The translations under genes were made by a program, and so were the position numbers. From Pseudomonas sp. CFBP13508 (GTDB taxonomy: Bacteria > Pseudomonadota > Gammaproteobacteria > Pseudomonadales > Pseudomonadaceae): DNA of 64,000 nucleotides. The stretch spans positions 186,001 through 250,000 of the forward strand of contig NZ_QFZZ01000007.1 in assembly GCF_005233515.1 (NCBI RefSeq). The letters run 5' to 3'. Below are positions 1 to 7,883 of this stretch, piece by piece (the first letter of the stretch is position 1; each line of letters starts with the position of its first letter). The notes under the pieces were generated by a model. That model worked only from the letters and a program-made list of their open reading frames with translations, was not told the origin of the DNA and did not search any database.

Positions 1-1166
1 TTGGTCAGCAGGTGACGACCATCGGCCAGATCGAGGCCGAGGTTGTGCACCTGCAACTCACTGCCCTGGTTCTGCACATTGATAGCGGGCACCCGCTCTT
101 CGTTGTTGCTCATGGCATTGCGGAAACTCAGCAGACGATCGCAAGTGGCGCGCCACTCGGCCAGATCCTGGTAAGCACTGATGAACCAACTGAAGTTCTC
201 TTGCACATTGCCGAACGCCGAGTTGATTTGCATCAGCTCACCCAGCTCGATCTTGCCGCTGAAATACCGTGGCGCCGCAACAATGAACGGGAAAATGATC
301 GCGATCTGTCCATAGCCCGAAGTGAAAAACGTCAGACGCTTGGACACCCGCATGATGTCCCAGAAGTTGTGCCAGACCAGGCCGAAACGATTGCTCAAGC
401 GGCGGTTCTCATTCGGCTCGCCGTTGTAGAGGGCGATGCTTTCTGCATTTTCACGAACCCGCACCATCGAAAAACGCAGGTCAGCTTCGAAACGCTGCTG
501 GTTGTTGTTCAAGCCGATAAGGCGTCTGCCGATCAGATGGGTCAGCCAACTGCCGACCGCCGCATAGACCAGTGCACACCAGAACATGTAGCCGGGAATA
601 GTGAAACCGAACACCTCGATGCTCCCGGAGACGCCCCACAGGATGATCGAAAAGGACACCAGACTGACGATCGTGCGGATCAACCCCAAGCCAAGGGCCA
701 AGGTGTTCGCGGTGAATTTATTGAGGTCTTCGGAGATGCGCTGGTCCGGGTTATCGGTATAACCGCCCTGCTCCAGCTGGTAGTAATTCTTGTGTTCAAG
801 CCAACGGGTGAAGTGTTTTTCGGTCAGCCACGCCCGCCAGCGGATGGTCAGCATCTGCGTCAGATACTGCCGGTAAACCGCGGCGAGAATCGCCACGGCG
901 GCGATACCGCAGAAGTACAGAATCAACTGCCAGAACGCCGCCTCATCCTTTTTCTGCAAGGCGTTGTAGAAATCCTTGTACCAACTGTTCAACCACACCG
1001 CGATCCATACGCTGAACAGCGTCAGCGCGATCACGGCAATCAGCAACGTCCAGGCCTTGCCCTTCTCTTCGCTGCGCCAGTAAGGCGTGGTCATCGCCCA
1101 GACTTTGCGAAAAAACTGCCCGCGCACAGCATCGTTGACCGCGGAATATTCAGCGTTCTGATTCAT
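1..1166 (-). CDS. SbmA/BacA-like ABC transporter, permease part (3' end outside window)
   Basis: This is the N-terminal 388 codons of an inner-membrane ABC exporter with fused permease and ATPase. The visible part has hydrophobic segments near residues 40-60, 82-102, 160-185 and 190-215, and the SbmA/BacA-type half-transporter signature (TEKHFTRWLEHKNYYQLE, then DNPDQRISED). The reading frame is still open at window position 1, where the sequence LADGRHLLT begins the nucleotide-binding domain, so the Walker motifs lie outside. The ATG at 1164-1166 is the first good start. The gene is co-oriented with roxSR. Family members move peptides or peptide-like compounds; the substrate here is unknown. 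Confidence 0.85.
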   Translation of the reverse strand, partial: MNQNAEYSAVNDAVRGQFFRKVWAMTTPYWRSEEKGKAWTLLIAVIALTLFSVWIAVWLNSWYKDFYNALQKKDEAAFWQLILYFCGIAAVAILAAVYRQYLTQMLTIRWRAWLTEKHFTRWLEHKNYYQLEQGGYTDNPDQRISEDLNKFTANTLALGLGLIRTIVSLVSFSIILWGVSGSIEVFGFTIPGYMFWCALVYAAVGSWLTHLIGRRLIGLNNNQQRFEADLRFSMVRVRENAESIALYNGEPNENRRLSNRFGLVWHNFWDIMRVSKRLTFFTSGYGQIAIIFPFIVAAPRYFSGKIELGELMQINSAFGNVQENFSWFISAYQDLAEWRATCDRLLSFRNAMSNNEERVPAINVQNQGSELQVHNLGLDLADGRHLLT

Positions 1167-1262
1167 GGATAAGGCTCGATAGTAGAAAGAACGGACACGC
1201 GCCGATCATAGATGATCGGCGCGATTTATCGCGAGGGCTGGCGATAGTCGTTCAGCGCAGGT

Positions 1263-1823
1263 TCAGCGACGCACCGGACGCTTCTGCAATTTGCGCTGCA
1301 AGGTGCGGCGGTGCATGCCCAGCGCGCGGGCCGTGGCGGAAATGTTGCCTTCATGCTCGGTGAGCACGCGCTGGATGTGCTCCCATTGCAGGCGGTCGAC
1401 CGACATCGGGTTTTCCGGCACCAGACTGTCGAGGTCGGCATGCTCGGACAGCAGCGCGGCCAGCACGTCGTCGGCATCGGCTGGTTTGCACAGGTAGTTG
1501 CAGGCGCCACGCTTGATCGCCTCCACCGCCGTGGCAATGCTCGAATAACCGGTGAGGATCACCACGCGCATTTCCGGATCGAGTTCCAGCAGCTTGGGCA
1601 GCAGGACCAGACCGGAATCGCCGTCCATTTTCAGGTCCAGCGCGGCGTAATCCGGCAGATCGGCCTGGGCGATGGTCAGGCCTTCTTCCGCAGAACCGGC
1701 AGTGCTGACGCGAAAGCCGCGGCGGGCCATGGCACGGGCCATGACGCGGGTGAAGGTCGCGTCGTCGTCGACCAGCAGCAGATGCGGCAGTTCTTCGCCT
1801 TCGACTTGAATTTCGTCACTCAT
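1263..1823 (-). CDS. roxR: Response regulator RoxR (RegA/PrrA/ActR family)
   Basis: A 186-aa redox response regulator. The receiver domain (about residues 12-125) has the acidic cluster LLLVDDD, phospho-acceptor Asp63 in YAALDLKMDG, the Thr in VILTGYSS and the Lys in CKPADA. The C-terminal Fis-type helix-turn-helix (about 145-186, HEGNISATARALGMHRRTLQ) is the compact DNA-binding domain typical of RegA/RoxR. I chose the ATG at 1823, not an upstream in-frame start, because the protein then begins at the usual family position. It overlaps the end of roxS by 8 bp, so the two are co-translated. In Pseudomonas RoxR activates terminal oxidase genes such as the cyanide-insensitive oxidase (established knowledge). 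Confidence 0.95.
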   Translation of the reverse strand: MSDEIQVEGEELPHLLLVDDDATFTRVMARAMARRGFRVSTAGSAEEGLTIAQADLPDYAALDLKMDGDSGLVLLPKLLELDPEMRVVILTGYSSIATAVEAIKRGACNYLCKPADADDVLAALLSEHADLDSLVPENPMSVDRLQWEHIQRVLTEHEGNISATARALGMHRRTLQRKLQKRPVRR

Positions 1824-3078
1824 GTTGGTCTCCTCGGGCGCCGTGGGGCAGGCGCAGCTCGGTGAGCGTGCCGCCTTCCTCATGACTATAGAGTTTCACT
1901 GAGCCGCCGGCGCGTGTCACGCTGGCCTTGCTCAAAAACAGGCCCAGGCCGAAACCTTTGCCCTTGGTGGTAAAAAACGGCTTGCCGATCTGCTCGGCGA
2001 TGGCCAGCGGCACACCCGCGCCGTGGTCGCGAATGCTGATGGTCAAAGTCTCTGCGTCCCAGTCCAGCGTCACCTGGAGGTTTTCCGGGCAGGCGTCGGC
2101 GGCGTTGTTGAGCAGATTCAGCAAGGCCTGGGTCAGATCCGGCGGCGGCGCCATGCGCGGCACCGCCCCCTGGCCGAGACGCTGGAAGCGGTAACTGGCC
2201 TCCGGGCGCATCAGGTGCCAACGGTTCAACGCCTCGTCGAGCCAGTCGGTAACGTCCTGCATCTCCACCGCCAGACGCCGATTGGCCTCAGCGGCGCGGA
2301 CCAGTTGCTGCAAGGTTTCCTTGCACAGCTTGACCTGATCCTGCAGCACTTTCAGATCGTCCTGCAGCAACGCATCGGGGTGATCCTGCTGCATTTCCTT
2401 GAGCAACACGCTCATGGTCGCCAGCGGCGTACCCAGCTCATGCGCCGCACCGGCAGCCTGGGTCGCAACGGCGAGCAACTGTTGATCGCGCAGACCTTCT
2501 TCGCGGCGAATCGCGCGCAATTCTTCCTGCCGGCGCAGCTCTTCAGCCATGCGCGCGGCGAAGAAGGTGATCACCGCAGCGGCCAGGGCAAAGCTTAGCC
2601 ACATGCCATAGATCTGCAGATTCTCACGGGCGACCGGCAGGGTTTCCAGCGGATAGAAACGCGTCAGCATCAGCGTGTACAGCGCCAGCGCGATGCCCGA
2701 CAGAATCACCGAATAACGCCACGGCAGCGTCACCGCCGCGATGGTCAGCGGCACCAGATAATAAGAAACGAAGGGGTTGGTCGAGCCGCCGGAGAAATAC
2801 AGCAGCGCACTGTGAATCACCAGATCGCAGGCCAGTTGCAGCGCGTATTCAAGCTCGGTCACCGGCCACGATGTGCGCAGGCGCACGGCAGTGAACACGC
2901 AGAGCAGAATCGAACAGCCCAGGGTCATCGCCAATTGCACCCACGGCAACGGCAACAATTGCAGCCAGTAGGCCAGGCCCACGGACCCGGCCTGCGCGGC
3001 GAGCACCAGGGTGCGGATGAAAGTCAGCCGCCAGAGGTTCTGGCGAGTGGCGGAAGTCAGTTGTACGGGGGCGAGCAT
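1816..3078 (-). CDS. roxS: Sensor histidine kinase RoxS (RegB/PrrB family)
   Basis: A 420-aa inner-membrane redox sensor kinase. About six hydrophobic segments occupy residues 20-180. They include the RegB quinone-binding heptapeptide pattern GGxxNPF, seen as FSGGSTNPFVSYY. The phosphorylated His lies in AAGAAHELGTPLATM, followed by N-box (LLNLLNNAADACP) and G-boxes (GKPFFTTKGKGFGLGL). The ATG at 3078 is preceded by a GGAGAG ribosome-binding site. It phosphorylates RoxR, encoded by the overlapping next gene. Its upstream region contains the 3173-3382 palindromic repeats. Confidence 0.95.
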   Translation of the reverse strand: MLAPVQLTSATRQNLWRLTFIRTLVLAAQAGSVGLAYWLQLLPLPWVQLAMTLGCSILLCVFTAVRLRTSWPVTELEYALQLACDLVIHSALLYFSGGSTNPFVSYYLVPLTIAAVTLPWRYSVILSGIALALYTLMLTRFYPLETLPVARENLQIYGMWLSFALAAAVITFFAARMAEELRRQEELRAIRREEGLRDQQLLAVATQAAGAAHELGTPLATMSVLLKEMQQDHPDALLQDDLKVLQDQVKLCKETLQQLVRAAEANRRLAVEMQDVTDWLDEALNRWHLMRPEASYRFQRLGQGAVPRMAPPPDLTQALLNLLNNAADACPENLQVTLDWDAETLTISIRDHGAGVPLAIAEQIGKPFFTTKGKGFGLGLFLSKASVTRAGGSVKLYSHEEGGTLTELRLPHGARGDQHE

Positions 3079-3172
3079 GAGCTCTCCTGATGAGCGCTCC
3101 AGGCGGATCGCACGGAGTATAACCAAGGCGCGGGGTTCAGAGGCGAAAGTGCGGCAAACGACCACAGGAGAG

Positions 3173-3382
3173 CAGCTGCAAGTTGCAAGCTTCAAGCGGC
3201 AAGCAAGATCAAAAGCAAGGGCAAGAGCTGCGGCGCTTTTGATGTAGCTTGCAGCTTGATGCTGAAGCTTGAAAGGAAGGCAGCTGCAAGTTGCAAGCTT
3301 CAAGCGGCAAGCAAGATCAAAAGCGCCGCAGTTCTTGCTCTTGCCTTTACTTGCAGCTTGAAGCTTGCAACTTGCAGCTGCT
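3173..3382. repeat. Heptamer-rich repeat with 25-bp perfect inverted arms
   Basis: Two related units lie between roxS and the SIMPL gene. The left arm at about 3174-3218 is repeated directly at about 3280-3324 (GCAGCTGCAAGTTGCAAGC and following bases). The second unit closes on itself: positions 3280-3304 are the exact reverse complement of about 3357-3381. The sequence is built from CAAGCTT/CAAGTTG-type heptamers. A related heptamer array is at 50795-50880. Function unknown; it could form a large cruciform or hairpin upstream of roxS. Confidence 0.8.
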
Positions 3383-3437
3383 TTATAGAGTCTGATGGTT
3401 CACGCAGCGCCCTCTGCGCCTCACTCAAGGAGCCTTC

Positions 3438-4154
3438 ATGCACACATTTCGCCGCAGCGCCGCCCTCCTCGCCCTGACCGTCGGCAGCGTCGCCAGCCTT
3501 CCGGCGCTGGCCGCCGATGAGCTGCACTACAACCAGATTTCCCTGCGCGCCGAAGTCAGCCAGGAAGTGGCCCGCGACCAGATGATCGTGACGCTCTATA
3601 CCGAAGAGCAGAACACCGACCCGGCCAAACTCGCCGCCGCCATCAGCACCACCATGAACAAGGCCACCGCCCAGGCCAAACAAGTCAAAGACATCACCCT
3701 GCGCACGGGCAGCCGCAACAGTTATCCGATCTACGACACCAAAGGCCAGAAGATCACCGGCTGGCGCGAACGCGCCGAACTGCGCCTGGAAAGCACCGAC
3801 TTCGCCGCCCTGTCCAAACTCACCGGCGAGTTGCTGACCGAGCTGAAAATGGGTGGCATGGACTTCGCCATCGCCGATCCAACGCGCAAGGCCAGCGAAG
3901 ACCAGTTGCTCAAAGAAGCCGTCACCGCCTTCAAGACCCGCGCGCAACTGGCCACCGATGCACTGGGCGGCAAGGGCTACAAAATCGTCAACCTGAACCT
4001 CAACAGCAACGGTTACCCACAACCGTACCTGCGCGCGCCGATGATGATGAAAGCCGCGGCCATGGATTCCGCGCCGGTGACCCCGGAAGTTGAAGCCGGC
4101 ACCAGCCAGGTCAGCATGACCGCTGATGGCTCGATTGAAGTGCTGATGCAGTGA
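3438..4154 (+). CDS. SIMPL domain (DUF541) periplasmic protein
   Basis: A 238-aa secreted protein with a Sec signal peptide (residues 1-25: MHTFRRSAALLALTVGSVAS then LPALAADE) and one SIMPL/DUF541 domain filling the rest (QISLRAEVSQEVARDQMIV, ITGWRERAELRLES, AISTTMNKATAQAKQVKD). Start ATG 3438 has an AAGGAG site just upstream. It is monocistronic and ends in an intrinsic terminator. SIMPL proteins are broadly conserved envelope proteins of uncertain role; no enzymatic residues are evident. Confidence 0.88.
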   Translation: MHTFRRSAALLALTVGSVASLPALAADELHYNQISLRAEVSQEVARDQMIVTLYTEEQNTDPAKLAAAISTTMNKATAQAKQVKDITLRTGSRNSYPIYDTKGQKITGWRERAELRLESTDFAALSKLTGELLTELKMGGMDFAIADPTRKASEDQLLKEAVTAFKTRAQLATDALGGKGYKIVNLNLNSNGYPQPYLRAPMMMKAAAMDSAPVTPEVEAGTSQVSMTADGSIEVLMQ

Positions 4155-4176
4155 TTTGAGCTTGGCTGAATGAAAG

Positions 4177-4211
4177 ACCGGCAATCAGTAAATGGTTGCC
4201 GGTTTTTTTGT
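4177..4211 (+). terminator. Intrinsic terminator after the SIMPL gene
   Basis: Stem ACCGGCAA / TTGCCGGT followed by a run of seven T, 22 bases after the stop codon. Confidence 0.85.
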
Positions 4212-4240
4212 GTCCGGGTTTTGTAGTGAATGATCCACCG

Positions 4241-4307
4241 CTTCGCGAGCAGGCTCGCTCCCACAGGTTGAACGCATTTGAATGTGGGAGCGAGCCTGCT
4301 CGCGAAG
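4241..4307. repeat. REP pair (REPIN-like)
   Basis: Two inverted copies of the REP core GTGGGAGCGAGCCTGCTCG separated by about 20 bases, in the gap between the SIMPL gene and the DUF6124-like gene. The same family recurs at 16748, 24679, 30671, 35864 and 43613. Confidence 0.9.
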
Positions 4308-4322
4308 AACGATGACGCGATC

Positions 4323-4685
4323 TCAAGCGTGCGGATCAACCCGATCCAGCGCCCGATTCACCGCCAGCTCCGCCAGCATAATGATCTGCTGAATCGCCAG
4401 CGCCGTATTGCGCTGCGGACGACCAAGCTGATCGGCGAAATCGCTGGCCAGCGTATTGGCTGAAGCAAGGGACTCACAGGCGTGAGCCAGCAGGCTTTCG
4501 GTGTCGATGTCGGGCCGGATCTGAAACATCGTGCCGGGTGGATGGGGTTTGCCGGGGGGCGGGCAGAGATAGAAATCGAGGGCACGCTTGATGGCTTCGC
4601 GGTTTTTTGCGAGATCGTCGGCGCGCAGCGCGGCTTCAAGGGGGGTTGAGGTTTCTTCGGGTGGGTCGGGGACTGGTTTGGTCAT
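4323..4685 (-). CDS. DUF6124-like small protein
   Basis: A 120-aa cytosolic protein of unknown function with no signal peptide or membrane segment. The C-terminal block (DIDTESLLAHACESLASANT, DFADQLGRPQRNTALAIQQI, MLAELAVNRALDRVDP) resembles a small family I know only from Pseudomonas (DUF6124, related to DUF3077). The N-terminus is proline-rich (MTKPVPDPPEETSTPLEAAL). The gene is alone on its strand, and its upstream region (4748-4909) carries nested inverted repeats that may be its leader. The family assignment is from memory. Confidence 0.75.
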   Translation of the reverse strand: MTKPVPDPPEETSTPLEAALRADDLAKNREAIKRALDFYLCPPPGKPHPPGTMFQIRPDIDTESLLAHACESLASANTLASDFADQLGRPQRNTALAIQQIIMLAELAVNRALDRVDPHA

Positions 4686-4747
4686 TAAATAGCCCTACTT
4701 TGCTAAATGAACGCCATCACCTGCCGTTTCTCACGCGGCGAAGTGGG

Positions 4748-4909
4748 TGGCAACTATGTGCGGGGTGAGAAACCGGAAAAATAGGAAAACCGGCCAGACC
4801 GAAGTCTGCCCGCACACAGTCGCCATATCGCTATTGCAGACAACTGAAGAGCTGGCGGCAATTATGCGGACATGCGCACTGAATCACTAATTTTCCGGGT
4901 TCTCACACC
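4748..4909. repeat. Nested inverted repeats upstream of the DUF6124-like gene
   Basis: An outer pair, 4764-4780 (GGTGAGAAACCGGAAAA) and 4891-4909 (TTTTCCGGGTTCTCACACC), is nearly complementary. A second motif appears three times: 4748-4765 (TGGCAACTATGTGCGGGG), inverted at 4809-4825 (CCCGCACACAGTCGCCA), and direct again at 4853-4872 with changes. It starts 62 bp upstream of the gene start on the minus strand. Function unknown. Confidence 0.7.
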
Positions 4910-5029
4910 CGATCGCTGAACAACCAGCGACGACCCAAGCCTAGAGAGCGGACGTCCGACGGACAACCTGAAAACCTTGTGGGAAGGTTCTGGCTGTTTC
5001 GCATCGAATTTAAACAGCCAAAAAGCAAA

Positions 5030-5176
5030 CCCTCACCCTAACCCTCTCCCAGAGGGAGAGGGGACTGAACGAGGTGTTTGGGGGAGATACGCCAACGTGA
5101 AATTCCGAGTTGAACTCAGGATTTGAAAAGCACACAAATCAGCCCCCTCTCCTCGGGAGAGGGCTGGGGTGAGGGG
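5030..5176. repeat. Palindromic element, copy 1 (CTCACCCTAACCCTCTCCC family)
   Basis: About 147 bp. Each end carries a CCCTCACCCTAACCCTCTCC-type sequence followed by a short GGGAGAG-type hairpin, in inverted orientation. The interior is conserved among copies (here ACGCCAACGTGAAATTCCGA, then a TTTGAA motif). Other copies: 18725-18873, 26557-26716 (inverted), 33435-33585, 34004-34239. Copies 1 and 2 are both followed by the long repeat. Confidence 0.85.
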
Positions 5177-5211
5177 CAAATCCACAACAAAGATAACGCC
5201 GAACACCCGCT

Positions 5212-5535
5212 CTTCACCACTCAATAGGCCGAGTGTCAGCTCGCCTGCTCTTGATCTTGATCCACCGGCGACGTCGGAAGGCTGAGTGGAGGGATTGATC
5301 CGGGCGTGGGAGCGCAGCGACCGTTCGACGAAGTCGAACACAGCGGAAGGAGGTGCAGCGAAGCAAACCGTAGCCGCTGCGCCCGGATCAGTCCCGGAGC
5401 GAAGGAACCCGAGCCTGCGAGGGCCGAACGCAGGAGCAAGCGTTTTGGGTTACCTTTTTGGCGTTTGAAAAAGGTGACTCGCCGTAAGGGCGAAACCGTA
5501 ATCAGCAACACCCGCAGAAACGGATATACACCCAA
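5212..5535 (+). repeat. Long dispersed repeat (about 325 bp), copy 1
   Basis: By eye nearly identical to 18910-19232, in the same orientation and directly after the same palindromic element. Inside, TGATCCGGGCG near 5297 is inverted as CGCCCGGATCA near 5380. Near the end are hairpin 5449-5478 (GTTACCTTTTT / AAAAAGGTGAC) and hairpin 5479-5493 (TCGCC / GGCGA). No convincing gene is inside; short open frames occur on both strands. Confidence 0.85.
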
Positions 5536-5611
5536 ACCCCCAACACCCTGGTCGGCCCAAAGGCCGCCAAGGTGCCACCAACGGAAACACCCAGTTGCAC
5601 CAAGTAAAACT

Positions 5612-5679
5612 CCCTAATCCCTGCCCCAATCCACCCCACCCAAGCCCACCCCAAAAACCCCTCAACCCCGCCCATCCCC
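5612..5679 (-). other. G-run tract on the minus strand (G-quadruplex candidate)
   Basis: Read on the minus strand, this 68-bp stretch holds at least ten runs of three or four G separated by 1-6 bases; the plus strand is C/A-rich with very few G. It lies about 280 bp upstream of the first dppA gene. The composition is strongly strand-asymmetric from about 5520 to 5730. No gene is supported here. Confidence 0.7.
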
Positions 5680-5879
5680 AAGGGTATAAATAAGTAACAC
5701 CAAGCCCCACCCAAGCGCACAGAACAAGACCGGCGCACCATTTCAGTGCCCCAAATGCACCGCAAAAACCACCCGCAAACGGTCAAATGCGTCAAAAGTT
5801 ATACGGATGCGACATTAAGGTACGTTCGTGCCACCGTTTAACGCCGCCGACCGCTCTGGATCTTGCATTGGGTATGGGG

Positions 5880-5917
5880 CCTGCATAAGTATCCGCAGGC
5901 ACGACTCACGAGGTCGT
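5880..5917 (+). promoter_or_regulatory. Tandem small hairpins in the leader of the first dppA
   Basis: CCTGC / GCAGG (5880-5899) and ACGAC / GTCGT (5901-5917) form two small stems 40-78 nt upstream of the start codon. An A-rich ACAACAAA at about 5938-5945 resembles a Hfq/Crc-type A-rich target near the start. Regulatory meaning is inferred. Confidence 0.35.
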
Positions 5918-5957
5918 ACCTCACAACTAAAAAATGACAACAAATCATGAGGCCAAC

Positions 5958-7583
5958 ATGCTTAAACACGCGGTCATTCCGTTTCTAGTCGGCGCAGGCT
6001 TGTTAGCCTCCGCACCTTTCGCCACCGCTGCGACTAACCTGGTGTTCTGCTCCGAAGGGAGCCCGGCCGGTTTTGATCCAGGCCAGTACACCACCGGAAC
6101 CGACTTCGACGCCTCAGCCGAAACCATGTTCAACCGCCTGACCCAGTTCGAGCGCGGCGGCACCGCCGTGATTCCTGGCCTGGCGACCAAGTGGGACATT
6201 TCCGATGATGGCCTGACCTACACCTTCCACCTGCGTGAAGGCGTCAAGTTCCACACCACCCCGTATTTCAAGCCGACTCGTGAATTCAACGCCGACGACG
6301 TGCTGTTTACGTTCAACCGCATGATCAACAAGGACGACCCGTTCCGTAAGGCCTACCCGACCGAATTCCCGTACTTCACCGACATGGGGATGGACACCAA
6401 CATCACCAAGATCGATAAAGTCGACGACCACACCGTCAAGTTCACTCTGAAAGAAGTCGACGCCGCGTTCATCCAGAACATGGCCATGAGCTTCGCGTCC
6501 GTGCAGTCCGCCGAATACGCGGCCCAACTGCTCAAGGATGGCAAAGCCGCCGACATCAACCAGAAGCCGATCGGCACCGGCCCGTTCGTGTTCAAGAGCT
6601 ACCAGAAAGACTCGAACATCCGTTACACCGGCAACAAGGATTACTGGAAGCCTGAAGACGTGAAGATCGACAACCTGATCTTCGCCATCACCACCGACCC
6701 GTCGGTGCGTATCCAGAAGCTGAAGAAGAACGAGTGCCAGGTCACCCTGTTCCCGCGTCCGGCCGATCTGAAAGCGCTGAAAGAAGACAAGTCGCTGAAG
6801 ATGCCAGATCAGGCCGGCTTCAACCTGGGCTACATCGCTTACAACGTGATGGACAAGGTCAAGGGCAGCAACGAGGCCAACCCGCTGGCTGACCTGCGCG
6901 TGCGTCAGGCGCTGGACATGGCCGTGAACAAGCCGCAGATCATCGATTCGGTTTACCAGGGCGCCGGCCAACTGGCCGTCAACGCCATGCCGCCGACCCA
7001 GTGGTCCTACGACACCACCATCAAGGATGCCAAGTACGACCCTGAGAAAGCCAAACAGCTGCTCAAGGAAGCCGGCGTCAAGGAAGGTACCGAGATCGTC
7101 CTGTGGGCGATGCCGGTGCAGCGTCCGTACAACCCGAACGCCAAACTGATGGCTGAAATGCTCCAGTCCGACTGGGCCAAGATCGGCTTGAAAGTGAAGA
7201 TCACCAGCTACGAGTGGGGCGAGTACATCAAGCGTTCCAAAGGTGGCGAGAACCAGGCCATGATCATTGGCTGGAGCGGTGACAATGGTGATCCGGACAA
7301 CTGGCTCAACGTTCTGTTCGGCTGCGACTCGCTGAGCGGCAACAACTTCTCCAAGTGGTGCGACAAGAAGTTCGACGGCCTGGTGAAAGAAGCCAAACGC
7401 ACTACCGACCAGGGCAAGCGCACCGAGCTGTACAAACAGGCGCAACACGTCCTCAAAGATGCAGTTCCAATGACACCTATCGCTCACTCGACGGTGTATC
7501 AACCCATGCGCGCCAACGTGCAGGACTTCAAGATCAGCCCATTTGGCCTGAATTCCTTCTACGGCGTCAGCGTCAGCAAGTAA
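5958..7583 (+). CDS. dppA: Dipeptide ABC transporter substrate-binding protein (first of three)
   Basis: A 541-aa periplasmic SBP_bac_5 (DppA/OppA class) protein. The signal peptide covers about residues 1-25 (MLKHAVIPFLVGAGLLASAP, then a cleavage-like ATAATN). Family motifs: CSEGSPAGFDPGQYTTGTD, YTFHLREGVKFHTTPYFKP, NADDVLFTFNRM, KPIGTGPFVFKSYQKD, IIGWSGDNGDPDNW. I start at the ATG at 5958 because it begins a proper signal peptide; an upstream in-frame ATG would add eight non-signal residues. It binds di/tripeptides for DppBCDF encoded downstream. It closely resembles the next gene product, less so the third. Confidence 0.93.
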   Translation: MLKHAVIPFLVGAGLLASAPFATAATNLVFCSEGSPAGFDPGQYTTGTDFDASAETMFNRLTQFERGGTAVIPGLATKWDISDDGLTYTFHLREGVKFHTTPYFKPTREFNADDVLFTFNRMINKDDPFRKAYPTEFPYFTDMGMDTNITKIDKVDDHTVKFTLKEVDAAFIQNMAMSFASVQSAEYAAQLLKDGKAADINQKPIGTGPFVFKSYQKDSNIRYTGNKDYWKPEDVKIDNLIFAITTDPSVRIQKLKKNECQVTLFPRPADLKALKEDKSLKMPDQAGFNLGYIAYNVMDKVKGSNEANPLADLRVRQALDMAVNKPQIIDSVYQGAGQLAVNAMPPTQWSYDTTIKDAKYDPEKAKQLLKEAGVKEGTEIVLWAMPVQRPYNPNAKLMAEMLQSDWAKIGLKVKITSYEWGEYIKRSKGGENQAMIIGWSGDNGDPDNWLNVLFGCDSLSGNNFSKWCDKKFDGLVKEAKRTTDQGKRTELYKQAQHVLKDAVPMTPIAHSTVYQPMRANVQDFKISPFGLNSFYGVSVSK

Positions 7584-7591
7584 GACATTGC

Positions 7592-7618
7592 AACGGCGGC
7601 GTTTCTGACGTCGCCGTT
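7592..7618 (+). terminator. Stem-loop after the first dppA
   Basis: AACGGCG / CGCCGTT stem starting 9 bases after the stop codon, followed by ACTTTATC, a poor T-run. It is more likely an mRNA-stabilising or partial terminator than a complete stop. Confidence 0.55.
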
Positions 7619-7883
7619 ACTTTATCTACCGGGAAAAAAGGAAAAGGCCTACACCCAAATCCGCCGCAGATGATTGCTTCGGTATAGGCGCGTCGACTTT
7701 TCCTACGAGCATTAAGGCAATTACGTATTTACTGCCAGAGGCACGGTGCCTACCGTCGCGTACTGACCAGTGTCTGCGTGGGCCACCGGTTTTGCCGTAC
7801 GTATTGGATTGAGCTCAATGCGACCAGAAAGTCCCGGGATAGGGACCCTGACGCATTGCACAACACTAAAAAGAGGGAGCGTC
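7619..7883 (+). other. Intergenic leader between the first and second dppA
   Basis: No gene is supported. It contains a small hairpin GTCCC / GGGAC at 7831-7846 followed by an A-rich stretch and the AAGAGGGAG ribosome-binding site of the next gene. The length suggests an own promoter, but I cannot place one with confidence. Confidence 0.4.

Noticed and set aside
3300..4184. 294-codon minus-strand frame opposite the SIMPL gene
   Set aside because: The plus-strand frame has a signal peptide, ribosome-binding site and terminator; the minus frame has none.
5236..5617. Short frames in the long repeat (proline/arginine-rich peptides on both strands)
   Set aside because: The frames are not kept in step between the two repeat copies because of small length differences near the end; the stems are kept, so coding is unlikely.
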